Shown here: in pieces, positions 50,601 to 56,770 of the stretch
Layout of the letters: every line of letters begins with the position of its first letter
Numbering within the stretch: position 1 is the first letter of the stretch
From: Lanius collurio
Lineage: Eukaryota > Chordata > Aves > Passeriformes > Laniidae
Reading direction: 5' to 3'
Assembly: GCA_020086605.1 (NCBI GenBank)
Contig: JACBWW010000050.1
Span: 3,666,870-3,730,869, forward strand
Length of the DNA: 64,000 nucleotides
Notes under the pieces: model-generated
Seen by the model: only the letters and a program-made list of their open reading frames with translations
Database searches by the model: none
Told to the model about the DNA's origin: nothing
Position numbers and translations under genes: made by a program

Positions 50601-53600
50601 TTACACAGCTGGCCAGGTGAATGCTGATTTTTTTTTTTTCCTTTTTTTTTTAAACCTTCTTCCAAAGCATCTGGAAGGGGTCATGGCCAAAAGCAAGGTG
50701 CTGGGCCTTCAGGTGTGCTCAACCAGAGCAAAAACTGCATTCCTGGAAAATAATGTTTCTCAAACACCAGCGATGCAGCACTGAAATATGTACAACACTG
50801 ATGGGATCTGTGATTTGAGTCTTCATGATCCACCCTTCCCTCACCTGTTGCACCTTTTTGTGCTCTTTCACACTGAATCAACCTACGTGTGAGGTGGATT
50901 TGAAGAAAAATGCCTGGAGCATTCCTGCCTTGCTGATAGCACTGGGGACTCTCTGCTGGGCAGGACAGCAGCCCCGAGGATGGAGCCAGCCTGGGGACTC
51001 TTTGTGGGCTGTGGAAAAATACTGTGCACAGGCACTGCACCCTGCATGACATCTCCCACCATCCTTGAGAGAAAATGCACCACTGAGCACTCGGAGATGC
51101 TTCTGGCTGGGATGCATTGGGATCTAACCAGCTCTTTCTCCCATCCTTCCTTTGCCCACAATATTTTTTCCCTCTTTCATTCTTTTCCCTCCTTCGACTT
51201 TTTCTCTTCTCAGCTGTGCCTGCTCCCAGCTTTGAGAGCCTGTGTTTTTTTAGCCTATTTAAATTGCCAAGCCCTTGATTTGCCGTTACTATTTTTGTGC
51301 CGGCAGCGCAGGGCTCTGGCCCAGCAGTGCCAGATGCTGCACCTCCACGTGCTGACACACGCCCCGCTGAAGCTCCTGTCTGAACAAACAAGGAAGATGG
51401 ATGGCCGAGCGGGAGATCCGCTGACACAGCCCGTCTCCCTGGCTGCCTCGGTGGTGGCACGCCGCCTGGCCCAGCAGCTCCCCACCACTCAGCACAGCGC
51501 AGAGCGGCTGCTCAAATTGCCTTTCTCACTTTTTTCCCTGTTTGTAAGAGACTTTTCAACCAGCCCACCACCCCGCCAGGCTGCAGGGTGCGTATTCTGG
51601 CAGGTGGGACCCGGCTGACCATTTCCCTGGATGGCATCTGTCACCTTCGTGTGGCACAGATGGGCATTGGTGTTCTCCTTTTTCTTGGCAGCATCTTCAA
51701 GCATCGTCAGGTGGTTTTGTGAGTGGCCTTCTCCCACCGCTGGCGTTGCTTTCTGCAGAGCCACACATCCCGAGCACAGGCTGGACAGAGTCTGTACGGG
51801 TTCTGCTCTCTCACATCACCCTTGGTACATTGCACCGCCTGGGTCCTCCCTTGCTGTGATTCCTGCAAGGCCAAAATGAGACTGATGCAAGGACAAGGGC
51901 TCTTGTGCCCTGAGGGTAACCAGCACTTTACTTTGCTCTTTCTGCTTGCAAAGACAAAACCATCTGGAGGTTCCCAGTAAGGCAAAGGCCCAGGAGTCAC
52001 CATGTTCTCCAAACACTAGGCAAGGAACAGGGACAGAAATCCCCAAAGCCTGTGCCTGGCTCTCCTGAGCCTCGAGTCCAATTAGTCATTTTTCATTTTC
52101 CTTTCATATGTTTTTCCAATGTAATTTGGAGCATGAGTTGTTAAGTTTCCCCAACAAGTGTTGCCATAGGAGCCTGTATTTGTTTAGGGTGGGGTACGGG
52201 CTCTGTCTGGGTGAGAGGAGGGGGCAGTTAGCCCTGATAGGTGTAGTGAGAGGCTGAGAGCCTCTCCTTCCCCATCCTGTCCCTGCCTCTGTCCTCCTCC
52301 CACCTTGCACGCAAGATCTGGAAATCATTTCAGACCTGTGCAGCCAGGATGGGCAAACCTCCCCATAATTGTATGGAAACTACCAAAGCGACGGGTGTTG
52401 TTTTGCCAGTGAGTCATGACATATGGAGCAAAGCTCAAGGAAAAACTCCACCGCGTGGAAGGCTGCAAAAGCAAATCACGCCCAGAAGAGCCTTCCCCTG
52501 CCAGCGGCCCTGGCCAGTCCCCTGACTGCATCCTGGCACCTGCCAGCCCCAGCATCCCTGCCCTGGCCCTCCCGGTGCTCAAACCTGCCTCGAGACTAAG
52601 AAACCGTCTTTGATCACAATCGTTCAAGACCTGCCTGATGCTTTTTAGTGAAAGAGAAGTGTTAACACTGTTGTCTTGAAGAAATTGCACCCTGGTCTCC
52701 TCCGGACGCGGTTTGTGACAGCAACGATTGGAGTCAAACCCCTTCTTGGTTTTGGGCGAGCTACCTAACTGGGCTGTGCCTCAATTTCCCAGCTGCAGGA
52801 AGGTGTGCTCTTTCTACTGCTTTTCTGAGGTCTTCCAGGCTAAAGTGATCTCTCTGGGGTTGCTTGAATTTGGCCTGTGGCCTGTGCTACTGATAGCAGA
52901 GACCAGACTTGGTGGTTTGCCATAATCCCTGCTGCTACTGCCTAAAGTGTTAGTAGCCTGTGTTGAGCCCATTTCTGTTCCTTGTGAGTCACAAGGACAA
53001 AAAGCCACACCGGTTCTCTGGTTTTGGCATGTTTTTTTCATGTGAATTTACTGGTATTATCATCAGGTCCACATGTTGGCTTTGGCACAGTGGGTGCAGG
53101 GCTGTTGCGGTGCAGTGACATTTTTCAGCAGGCTGTCATTCAGTTTAAGGGTGCTACATGTGAATGCTCATCATCAAAAGCGGAGTCTGGGCATTTTTGG
53201 GAGCTGGGTTGTTGTTTGAGGCCAACCAGATCCAATGAAACGGGTCAGCTGTTTCCATGAACAACGGGATAGCCAGGTTTCCACCAAGAGTCCTGTTCAG
53301 TCTGGAGAAGACTCTGTGGAGACCTGAAAGCACCTTCCAGGTCTAAAAGGGGCTACACAAGAGCTGGGGAGGGACTTTTGGCAAGGGCATTGAGCAATAG
53401 GATAAGGGGTAGTGGCTTTAAACTGAAAGAGGGTGAGTTTAGACTAGATATTAGGAAGACATTTTTGACTCTGAGGGTGGTAGGAGACAGGCACAGGTTG
53501 TCCAGAGAAGTTGCGGCTGCCCCATCCCTGGAAACGTTCAGGACCAGATTGGACAGGACACCTGATCTAGTGGAAGATGTCCCTGCCCACAGCAGGGATG

Positions 53601-56279
53601 TTGGAATGAGATGGTCTTTCAAGCCCCTTCCAATCAAAACCACTCCATGATTCCACGATGTTGGAAACCCTCCTCCTGGAGGTTGGCCGTGGTTGCTGGG
53701 CCAGCAAGTACCATCACAGAGCCCGAAGTGGAAGAAGCATTTCATTACTAATCACCCTACCAACGGATGGCTTCTCCATCCTGTAGCTCGTTCAGCTGCT
53801 GCCTGGTGGCTCTGGTGTGTATCTGAGATAAATAAACCTTGGCTGCCTACTGCTCCTGACCCTCCTTGGGAGCACTTCCCTGGTCGCAGCCGGTGCCCAG
53901 GACAGTTTTCCAGCCATTGCTGGCTGCTTCCCAGCCCCAGCTGCTTGTTTCTGTTCTCTGATCAGATGACTCACGTAACTAAACAACAACAAACTGGTTT
54001 TCTCAATGGCTGCTCATGCCATTTAACATTTCTGACACGATTCCGTGATCCTCTAGCTGCTGCCCTTGGAACACCCACTACTCCCATCCACACCAGCTGG
54101 GTGGCCCTTTGGCTTTGAAGAGGGGGTTGTGTATGGTGGAAGTGGGCACAGGGGCCTTGCTGAGGACCTGGGACCTCTACTTTTGGGGGTAACATTTTGC
54201 TTTTGAATGAGCTTTCACAAAGCCTTGTTCCTCTGCCTTAGCCCTTCCAAGCAGACGGCTGGTGTGACACCATCAACAACCGGGCGTACTGCCAGTACGA
54301 CGGCGGGGACTGCTGCTCCTCCACTCTGTCCTCCAGGAAGGTAAGAGAGCACCTCCCATGGCCTTGGCCAGGATCTGTGGATTCAGGGGTGATTGCTATC
54401 GATGTTCTTTGGCTTTGCTGGCTGTGGAACTGAGCCTGCAACGCAATTCTCCCATGAACAGAGAACAAACCCATGAATTTAAACCAAAGCCAGCTGAAGC
54501 TGATGGACATCGTTGCACTGATTAAGAGTGGGGTTTGGACACAGGCCAGTGTGATTGAAGCCTCAGCCCAGCTCCCACTGAGGTTCATGGGATTTCCTCT
54601 CATTTTGGGAAACGAGTCCCACAGAAATGACTTCCATAGGACATAGTGCTAGACATGGTGAGTCAGAAGTCACCTTGTTGTGTAATTGAGCTGTCTCAGG
54701 GGATTTTTGGTATGGTCCACTGGCATCTGCTACAAGTGATGTTTTCTTCCCTCTCTGAGGAAGGAAGGAGGCAAGAATAGTGCAGAGGGAGCAACTTGGC
54801 GTTCAGGTTGCCCAGACCCTTCTTTGTCTCCCATCACAACCTTCCCTCCCACCTAACTCGCTATCCAGCACTCACAGCCCATTCCTCCTAATCATATCCA
54901 ACAGCAAAACAAATCACAGGGCATGAAATAACTTCTCACTGCGAAAATATGTGAATTTGGATCTTCTCATCTTTGTTGTGGAGCTTGAATCATTTCTTCT
55001 TTCATCACGCATACATACACAGAGAAAAGGAAAAATAAAATCCTGGGAAGATCCACTTGAGATAGGAAAGAAAAGGCTTTACACCCAAGCGATGAGTGAA
55101 ATCCCCACAACAATATCATGACATCTCAGAGCAAGGCATGGCCAAAATAAAGGTTGGGTTCACAGTGGAAAGTGGGGGGGGGTTCAGTCCCATGGCTCTC
55201 AGGAGACCCAGACCCAGCTTGCATCCCCCCCAGGTCTCAGATCTTCCACTCGACAATCCTCTAGCACATCTCTGTTCAGGCAGATGGAGAATTACAGGGT
55301 TGAAACATAAAAAAATCCCCAAAGCACTCCAGCCTTTCCTTCACCGATCCAGTCTGTGAAAAATCAAATGTGTTTTCACAGTAAGAAAAACTCCTGGCTC
55401 TGAGCCTGGTGTGTATAAAACCTCTGAAGGAAACTGTTTTCTCAGCTCCCATGGCTCATTACCAGGCCACTGTCAACCAGGAGTCAGATGCTCAGTGCAT
55501 GCCCTCCCTCCTTTCTCCGCTACCACCAGCTAAGGGGACACAGGCTTGCTCGGTCACATGCAGTTGTTGGAGAGAAAGTAACATGCAACGAGCCTCCCTA
55601 CCTGCATGGGGTGTCTCAAAGCTGCCCAGCTTGTGAGATGAACCCACTGCCTGCCCCACAGAAGGCTGTTCCTGCTCACAGAGCCTCCCTCCTGCCTGGC
55701 TGTCCTTGATGCACCATGCACAAGGACCATGTTGGGCAGTTCTGCAGCGGGGAGCTTGGTTGGGTTCCTCCAGGAGCTGCAGAAGACGAGGCTGTGTTAT
55801 CTTCGTGCTTTGCTGGCAGAGTCACAGGTCCATAGGTTCAGATGTGGATGAAGGGGGTTTTCTAATAGGGACCAAACTTAAACCTAGAGCTGCCTCACCA
55901 CTTCCAGTCCTAGTCTGAACATTTTACACCCATCAGGGGACACTTCTTCCCACGGTTTGACATTGGGGGCGCAAGATTCAACCTGACCTTTGGCTGCAAA
56001 ATTTGCAACACGCTTTTTGTTAAAAGGAAAAGGCTAAGAACAAAACTCAGCTGGAGACAGGTTGTACCAGAGCCCATTCCCCAGCGAGCGCAACAACCGG
56101 GCACAGCCCCAAATGTCCATTTGTCCACAGCGGGGAGGAGAGGCCTTGCAGGGGCATGGGGGGTGTCTCGGGGCAGAGGCTGAGATGTCCCTTTGTTCCC
56201 CCAGGTGATCCCGTTTGCCGCTGACTGCGAGCAGGACGAGTGCACGTGCCGTGACCCGGCGGCCGAGGAGAACCAGTAG
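1838..56279 (+). CDS. PAPPA2: PAPPA2 (pappalysin-2), 3' part of the gene: 20 exons, 1126 residues to stop
   Basis: Secreted zinc metalloprotease of the pappalysin (M43, metzincin) family. Known PAPPA2 cleaves IGFBP-5 and IGFBP-3 outside the cell and raises free IGF. Joining the exons 1838-1983, 9197-9490, 10274-10466, 11950-12071, 13530-14022, 14561-14689, 15683-15774, 16045-16238, 17527-17664, 21154-21289, 21468-21690, 26069-26240, 28240-28417, 30693-30906, 37171-37339, 38025-38157, 39252-39361, 41923-41994, 54242-54340 and 56205-56279 gives one open frame with all GT-AG introns and matching phases. The fragment has the zinc motif at residues 69-79, a Met-turn at 143, a Cys/Asp-rich module near 459-490, five SCR modules at about 720-1069 and LNR3 at about 1074-1094. 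Its similarity along the full length is to PAPPA2 rather than PAPPA, judged from remembered family sequences (for example GVSERESC after the zinc motif, and the EENQ C-terminus). Human PAPPA2 is 1791 residues, so about 665 N-terminal residues lie upstream of the window. No frameshift or stop is seen. Confidence 0.96.
1984..9196. other. PAPPA2 intron 1 (7.2 kb)
   Basis: Phase-1 intron from gtaagt to ttccag. I recognise no coding exon, RNA gene or clear transposon in it. It has a purine-rich tract at about 7820-7960 and a short poly-T at about 6776-6789. The open frames in this stretch are short, occur on both strands and show no family resemblance. Confidence 0.7.
9197..9490 (+). CDS. PAPPA2: PAPPA2 exon E2: zinc-binding active site and Met-turn
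   Basis: Encodes residues 49-147. The extended metzincin motif [11 protein letters not shown] lies at residues 69-79 (9256-9288). His69, His73 and His79 should bind zinc and Glu70 is the general base. The stretch after it is Cys-rich (SCDDPC, GDLCAD, KLC, DTCG), as in pappalysins. It ends in NYMSYT, whose Met143 (9478-9480) is the metzincin Met-turn. NDT is a potential glycosylation site. All catalytic residues are present, so an active enzyme is expected. The donor is gtaacg. Confidence 0.97.
9735..9905. repeat. Imperfect (TTA/ATT)n tract ending in an A/T inverted repeat
   Basis: Almost all A and T from about 9780. It begins as ATT/TTG triplets (attattactattattg-like) and ends in a self-complementary segment at about 9863-9904 made of attattattaataataatt units around a central aatatt. 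The segment could form a hairpin or cruciform. It ends abruptly at the CpG-rich block. Confidence 0.85.
9906..10273. promoter_or_regulatory. Candidate intragenic CpG-rich block upstream of E3
   Basis: By eye this stretch has more than 20 CpG dinucleotides, densest at about 9985-10085, in a window where non-coding CpG is otherwise sparse. It sits between the A/T tract and exon E3. It could be a small intragenic CpG island or simply a GC-rich recombination hot region. I see no TATA box. A promoter function is inference only. Confidence 0.35.
10274..10466 (+). CDS. PAPPA2: PAPPA2 exon E3: end of protease domain and start of the interdomain region
   Basis: Encodes residues 147-211. [20 protein letters not shown] closes the protease domain with a conserved Cys pair. 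Then comes a Pro-rich linker ([11 protein letters not shown]) and a strand-like [12 protein letters not shown] that resembles the start of a fibronectin-III-like fold. The acceptor is ccccag and the donor gtgagg, with two bases of an Arg codon carried across. Confidence 0.95.
10467..11949. other. PAPPA2 intron 3
   Basis: Phase-2 intron of 1483 bp. It contains one MIR-like SINE fragment (10799-10885) and a poly-T at about 11100-11111. Nothing else is recognisable. Confidence 0.75.
10799..10885 (+). repeat. MIR-like CORE-SINE fragment (tRNA-derived head)
   Basis: The order cgtggttaaggcaggga, then agctgggtttcgttcccagc, then tcacagagcagctaactgtg follows the layout of amniote MIR elements: A-box-like head, B-box-like ggttcg-ttccc, then the region leading into the core. 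It is degenerate and truncated before the core's TTGGGCAAG segment. It is an old fossil, not a tRNA gene, because there is no complete cloverleaf. Confidence 0.6.
11950..12071 (+). CDS. PAPPA2: PAPPA2 exon E4: interdomain Cys-rich segment
   Basis: Encodes residues 211-252: [16 protein letters not shown], then [15 protein letters not shown]. The paired cysteines and the WTPEEA turn are typical of pappalysins just after the protease domain. The acceptor is tcagcag and the donor gtaaaa is rather weak. Confidence 0.93.
12072..13529. other. PAPPA2 intron 4
   Basis: Phase-1 intron of 1458 bp. Apart from a short T-rich stretch at about 12145-12165 I see no repeat, RNA or coding signal. Confidence 0.7.
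13530..14022 (+). CDS. PAPPA2: PAPPA2 exon E5: large beta-rich module (longest exon here)
   Basis: Encodes residues 252-416, from [18 protein letters not shown] to QRHFVDT. Alternating hydrophobic strands ([45 protein letters not shown]) suggest a beta-sandwich, possibly galactose-binding-like; that fold is my inference. NMT in MNMTVPC is a potential glycosylation site. [18 protein letters not shown] near the end matches the pappalysin pattern. GC content is high throughout. Confidence 0.95.
14023..14560. other. PAPPA2 intron 5
   Basis: Phase-2 intron of 538 bp from gtgagt to ctgcag. Nothing recognisable beyond the splice signals. Confidence 0.75.
14561..14689 (+). CDS. PAPPA2: PAPPA2 exon E6: fibronectin-III-like end strand
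   Basis: Encodes residues 416-459: [18 protein letters not shown], then [20 protein letters not shown]. The [19 protein letters not shown] pattern resembles the last strands of an FN3 domain whose first strands are in E3, so E4-E5 would be an insertion (inference). The donor gtaagt begins at 14690, and the 159-bp intronic duplication starts 7 bases after the exon end. Confidence 0.94.
14690..15682. other. PAPPA2 intron 6, with copy 1 of a 159-bp duplication
   Basis: Phase-2 intron of 993 bp. Its first part (14697-14855) is nearly identical to a segment of intron 8. The rest is ordinary intron without a recognised repeat. Confidence 0.85.
14697..14855 (+). repeat. Intragenic direct duplication, copy 1 (159 bp)
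   Basis: Begins gaaaaactcaagctctcagc and ends gttttgtaagat. It aligns without gaps to 16464-16622 with five substitutions by my reading (about 97% identity). The flanks differ. The left boundary falls at position +8 of the intron, right after the gtaagtc donor. The unit matches no repeat family I know. Confidence 0.95.
15683..15774 (+). CDS. PAPPA2: PAPPA2 exon E7: Cys/Asp-rich module, first half
   Basis: Encodes residues 459-490. [18 protein letters not shown] followed by KGFNC follows the CDDG...DGDGC...C...GF.C pattern of the small disulphide module found after the FN3-like region in pappalysins and in DUF4215-type repeats. The Asp-rich loop may bind calcium (inference). A 270-bp intron separates it from E8. 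Confidence 0.95.
16045..16238 (+). CDS. PAPPA2: PAPPA2 exon E8: Cys/Asp-rich module, second half, and linker
   Basis: Encodes residues 490-554: [19 protein letters not shown], then [14 protein letters not shown] and [13 protein letters not shown]. The [10 protein letters not shown] motif continues the acidic Cys-rich module of E7. The exon ends in phase 0 at gtgagt. Confidence 0.95.
16239..17526. other. PAPPA2 intron 8, with copy 2 of the duplication
   Basis: Phase-0 intron of 1288 bp. It contains 16464-16622, the second copy of the 159-bp unit. No other repeat or coding signal was recognised. Confidence 0.85.
16464..16622 (+). repeat. Intragenic direct duplication, copy 2 (159 bp)
   Basis: Same orientation and length as 14697-14855, whose start lies 1767 bp upstream, with no indels. 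Differences are single bases such as g/c in tcagcctg versus tcaccctg. Which copy is ancestral cannot be told from this window. Confidence 0.95.
17527..17664 (+). CDS. PAPPA2: PAPPA2 exon E9: linker with WFPC motif
   Basis: Encodes residues 555-600, starting [13 protein letters not shown] and containing [14 protein letters not shown] and GVWLK. The exon is phase 0 at both ends (46 codons). WFPC and VWLK anchor it to the corresponding human segment; the residues between are poorly conserved. Because it is symmetrical, skipping it would keep the reading frame. Confidence 0.9.
19205..19355 (-). mobile_element. CR1 LINE 3'-end fragment
   Basis: Contains the reverse-complement CR1 landmarks gaatggttaggtttggaaag, then cttccactagaccaggttgc and tcagaccttgaacgttgcca. 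It is degenerate and 5'-truncated, as is usual for avian CR1. The element's sense strand is minus. Confidence 0.8.
20440..20467 (+). repeat. G-rich tract with G-quadruplex potential
   Basis: Two long G runs separated by one A, then tacca, ggg, t, ggggg. At least four runs of three or more G fall within 28 bases on the transcribed-sense strand. Confidence 0.6.
21154..21289 (+). CDS. PAPPA2: PAPPA2 exon E10: beta-rich linker
   Basis: Encodes residues 601-646, starting [20 protein letters not shown] and ending [14 protein letters not shown]. Hydrophobic strands ([16 protein letters not shown]) suggest part of a beta-sandwich. NRS is a potential glycosylation site. Only 178 bp separate it from E11. 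Confidence 0.93.
21468..21690 (+). CDS. PAPPA2: PAPPA2 exon E11: beta-rich linker before the SCR modules
   Basis: Encodes residues 646-720: [20 protein letters not shown], then [19 protein letters not shown], then a variable Ser/Gly/Cys stretch ending CGHQCYR. The [10 protein letters not shown] and LLNFSS motifs match the known family. NFS is a potential glycosylation site. Confidence 0.94.
22480..23760. other. A/T-rich repeat-poor block, candidate conserved non-coding sequence
   Basis: The composition drops sharply to A/T-rich compared with the surrounding GC-rich introns, and the sequence is complex rather than simple repeat. It contains several TAAT and ATTA cores typical of homeodomain sites. 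Conservation is a guess from appearance only. Confidence 0.25.
23189..23189. other. Undetermined base (n)
   Basis: Single n in tatttgggna, the only ambiguous base I noticed. It is intronic and does not affect the coding sequence. Confidence 0.95.
23995..24120 (+). mobile_element. CR1 LINE 3' fragment (sense)
   Basis: Shows gagggtgctgaggccctggc, then aggctgcccggagaagctgt, tccatccctggaagttgttc and agcagcctggtctgctgga, matching the 3' UTR of avian CR1 in sense orientation. It stops before the terminal ATTCTATGAT repeats. Confidence 0.85.
26069..26240 (+). CDS. PAPPA2: PAPPA2 exon E12: SCR1, first part
   Basis: Encodes residues 720-777: [18 protein letters not shown], then [20 protein letters not shown] and [15 protein letters not shown]. 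The C...C...TC spacing is that of a sushi/SCR module continued in E13. NCS is a potential glycosylation site. Ends in phase 0 at gtgagt. Confidence 0.94.
26241..28239. other. PAPPA2 intron 12
   Basis: Phase-0 intron of 1999 bp. Contains a CR1 fragment at about 27678-27775 and ends in the tandem acceptor cagcag. Confidence 0.8.
27678..27775 (-). mobile_element. CR1 LINE 3'-end fragment
   Basis: Reverse-complement CR1 signature: tcacagaacaattggggttg, then gaagggacctttagaagatc and aacaccttccactaaacctt. Divergent from the other copies in this window. Confidence 0.75.
28240..28417 (+). CDS. PAPPA2: PAPPA2 exon E13: end of SCR1 and start of SCR2
   Basis: Encodes residues 778-837: [18 protein letters not shown] finishes SCR1, then [20 protein letters not shown] and [16 protein letters not shown] start SCR2. 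The acceptor is a tandem CAG-CAG (28237-28242). I start after the first AG because that keeps the Gln position seen in the family; using the second would delete one Gln. Confidence 0.93.
28418..30692. other. PAPPA2 intron 13
   Basis: Phase-1 intron of 2275 bp. Contains a T-rich run at about 29148-29162 and a CR1 fragment at about 30094-30262. The E14 acceptor follows a G-interrupted pyrimidine tract (cttttggggtcag). Confidence 0.8.
30094..30262 (+). mobile_element. CR1 LINE 3' fragment (sense)
   Basis: Runs from ggttgcccagagaggtggtg through ccccatccctggaaacattg and ggaggttggactagatggcc to ccattccatgatcttgc, that is, to just before the CR1 tail repeats. It is the best-preserved 3' end in the upstream half. 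Confidence 0.9.
30693..30906 (+). CDS. PAPPA2: PAPPA2 exon E14: end of SCR2 and start of SCR3
   Basis: Encodes residues 837-908: [20 protein letters not shown] completes SCR2, and [19 protein letters not shown] followed by [20 protein letters not shown] begins SCR3. In the paralogue PAPPA, SCR3-4 mediate binding to cell-surface glycosaminoglycan. PAPPA2 is reported not to bind in that way. Donor gtaagt. Confidence 0.95.
33550..33685 (+). mobile_element. CR1 LINE 3' fragment (sense)
   Basis: Landmarks are gtcaggcttgatggggcttg, gtaggaggtgtccctgtcca, gatgatctttaaggtccctt and a degenerate tail atccatgattgtgtgataat. 5'-truncated. Confidence 0.9.
36128..36154. repeat. Short perfect inverted repeat (9-bp arms)
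   Basis: gtgtggggc at 36128-36136 pairs with gccccacac at 36146-36154 across a 9-base loop. The right arm with its left flank (gggtggccccacac) is repeated at about 36191-36204. Confidence 0.7.
37171..37339 (+). CDS. PAPPA2: PAPPA2 exon E15: end of SCR3 and start of SCR4
   Basis: Encodes residues 908-964: [18 protein letters not shown] ends SCR3, and [20 protein letters not shown] with [13 protein letters not shown] begins SCR4. NCT is a potential glycosylation site. Acceptor ccccag, donor gtgagt, phase 0 exit. Confidence 0.95.
37340..38024. other. PAPPA2 intron 15
   Basis: Phase-0 intron of 685 bp. Nothing recognisable beyond the splice signals. Confidence 0.75.
38025..38157 (+). CDS. PAPPA2: PAPPA2 exon E16: end of SCR4 and start of SCR5
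   Basis: Encodes residues 965-1009: [20 protein letters not shown], then [20 protein letters not shown] and GHGIG. The [11 protein letters not shown] pattern is the SCR4 end, and the Pro run after GTC starts SCR5. Confidence 0.95.
38158..39251. other. PAPPA2 intron 16
   Basis: Phase-1 intron of 1094 bp. No repeat or coding signal recognised. Confidence 0.75.
39252..39361 (+). CDS. PAPPA2: PAPPA2 exon E17: middle of SCR5
   Basis: Encodes residues 1009-1045: [20 protein letters not shown], then [19 protein letters not shown] is a potential glycosylation site. Donor gtaaaa is weak. Confidence 0.94.
41598..41645 (-). mobile_element. Short CR1-type LINE end fragment
   Basis: ggaacacagaatcactaagg, then ctggaaaagacttcccagat, resembles the reverse complement of a CR1 subfamily 3' end (cagaatcaccaaggttggaaaag type). 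It runs straight into the CA repeat. Confidence 0.6.
41658..41691. repeat. (CA)n microsatellite
   Basis: About 17 uninterrupted CA units, ending in cgtgtatctg. Confidence 0.98.
41923..41994 (+). CDS. PAPPA2: PAPPA2 exon E18: end of SCR5
   Basis: Encodes residues 1046-1069: [20 protein letters not shown], then QSCE. Phase 0 at both ends (24 codons). It completes the fifth SCR module, with Trp before the last Cys as usual for sushi domains. Confidence 0.95.
43600..44060 (-). mobile_element. Possible ancient amniote CR1 fragment
   Basis: The run caattttatacaagagaatg, then tcatcctgtttctctctcta, then gtccttcaggtcatctaact and ctctgatcctcctctgtgga reads like the reverse complement of an old amniote CR1-type LINE. 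It is heavily decayed, so the boundaries and even the assignment are uncertain. Confidence 0.35.
45298..45312 (+). repeat. Canonical G-quadruplex motif
   Basis: Four GGG runs separated by single A bases (gggagggagggaggg). It lies within a locally CpG-rich part of intron 18 (about 45110-45420, with gcgcgcctcgcctttcgag nearby). Confidence 0.85.
52748..52800 (+). repeat. MIR-like CORE-SINE fragment (core to right part)
   Basis: ttttgggcgagctacctaac, then tgggctgtgcctcaatttcc, matches the MIR core order TTGGGCAAG...CTACTTAAC...CTGTGCCTCAGTTTCC. Complementary in extent to the head fragment at 10799. Confidence 0.65.
53290..53660 (+). mobile_element. CR1 LINE 3' end (sense, about 370 bp)
   Basis: Longest CR1 in the window: ctggagaagactctgtggag, gggagggacttttggcaagg, ataggataaggggtagtggc, gatattaggaagacattttt, ccatccctggaaacgttcag, and a tail near ccactccatgattccacgat. 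Truncated 5' and lacking ORF2 coding capacity. Confidence 0.93.
54242..54340 (+). CDS. PAPPA2: PAPPA2 exon E19: third Lin12-Notch repeat (LNR3)
   Basis: Encodes residues 1070-1102. [20 protein letters not shown] at 1074-1093 has the LNR pattern C..xxN...C..DGGDC, with the Asp and Asn residues that bind calcium. In pappalysins LNR3 works together with the N-terminal LNR1-2 (outside this window) in substrate recognition. Phase 0 at both ends, so skipping the exon would keep the frame. Acceptor ctctgccttag. Confidence 0.96.
54341..56204. other. PAPPA2 intron 19
   Basis: Phase-0 intron of 1864 bp from gtaaga to ccccag. No repeat or coding signal recognised. Confidence 0.75.
56205..56279 (+). CDS. 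PAPPA2: PAPPA2 exon E20: C-terminal tail and stop
   Basis: Encodes residues 1103-1126: [20 protein letters not shown], then EENQ and TAG at 56277-56279. The ending CTCRDP...EENQ matches the PAPPA2 C-terminus, which separates it from PAPPA. Confidence 0.97.
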   Translation: MIPFAADCEQDECTCRDPAAEENQ

Positions 56280-56712
56280 TGGCAGCTGAGGGGCCTCTCT
56301 CGGTCAGGCAGCGCCGCAGGAGCGAAGGGGCAGCAGCGGGGCCGTGGGGATGGCGGGGGCAAGGGGCAGGAGCGTGAGGGACAGCCGGGCAGGGGCATGG
56401 CGACTGCACACGGAGCGCTTGAGTCCAGGCCACCAAGGAGCCCGGGAGGGCAAGCACGTGGTCCCCTCCCCATCGCTGCTCCCTCCAGAACCCACGCGAG
56501 GGGCTCAGCCAGGGGTCTGGTGCCGCCTCAGCCACACGCTGGGCATGGGTCCACGCCGAGAGCCCAGGTACTGCCATGGATGTTTGTCCTGGTCTGGCTC
56601 CTGGGTGTCTGTCTTTGCTCTGGATTTTGTCACTATTCACCCCTCTCTGCTGTACAGGCTTCTTTTAGCAAGGTCGAGGTAGTTGTGATCTCTCCGCAAA
56701 TATTTAAACTTA

Positions 56713-56770
56713 ATTATATCTATATACATATATATATATAATATATATATATAAATATATATTATATTTT
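56713..56770. repeat. (TA)n-rich self-complementary tract in the 3' UTR
   Basis: Nearly pure T/A with tatatata and atatatat blocks in alternating registers. In RNA it could fold on itself. Confidence 0.9.

Larger units (their letters stand above)
41995..54241. other. PAPPA2 intron 18 (12.2 kb, largest here)
   Basis: Phase-0 intron. Contains a self-complementary CA/TG hairpin (43412-43436), a possible ancient CR1 (about 43600-44060), a CpG-rich block with a G-quadruplex motif (about 45110-45420), a CpG-rich, leucine-rich open stretch (about 51305-51545), T-rich runs (about 50628-50652), a MIR-like fragment (52748-52800) and a CR1 3' end (about 53290-53660). No exon is needed here, since E18 and E19 join in frame. 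Confidence 0.8.

Noticed and set aside
50681..51460. 259-residue minus-strand open frame in intron 18
   Set aside because: No recognisable domain, no supporting splice or promoter context, and overlapping open frames on the other strand. Long chance frames are expected in GC-rich introns.
53290..53660. Open frames within the CR1 at this position
   Set aside because: They fall in the CR1 3' UTR-like region, which is non-coding in intact elements; no reverse transcriptase motif is present.
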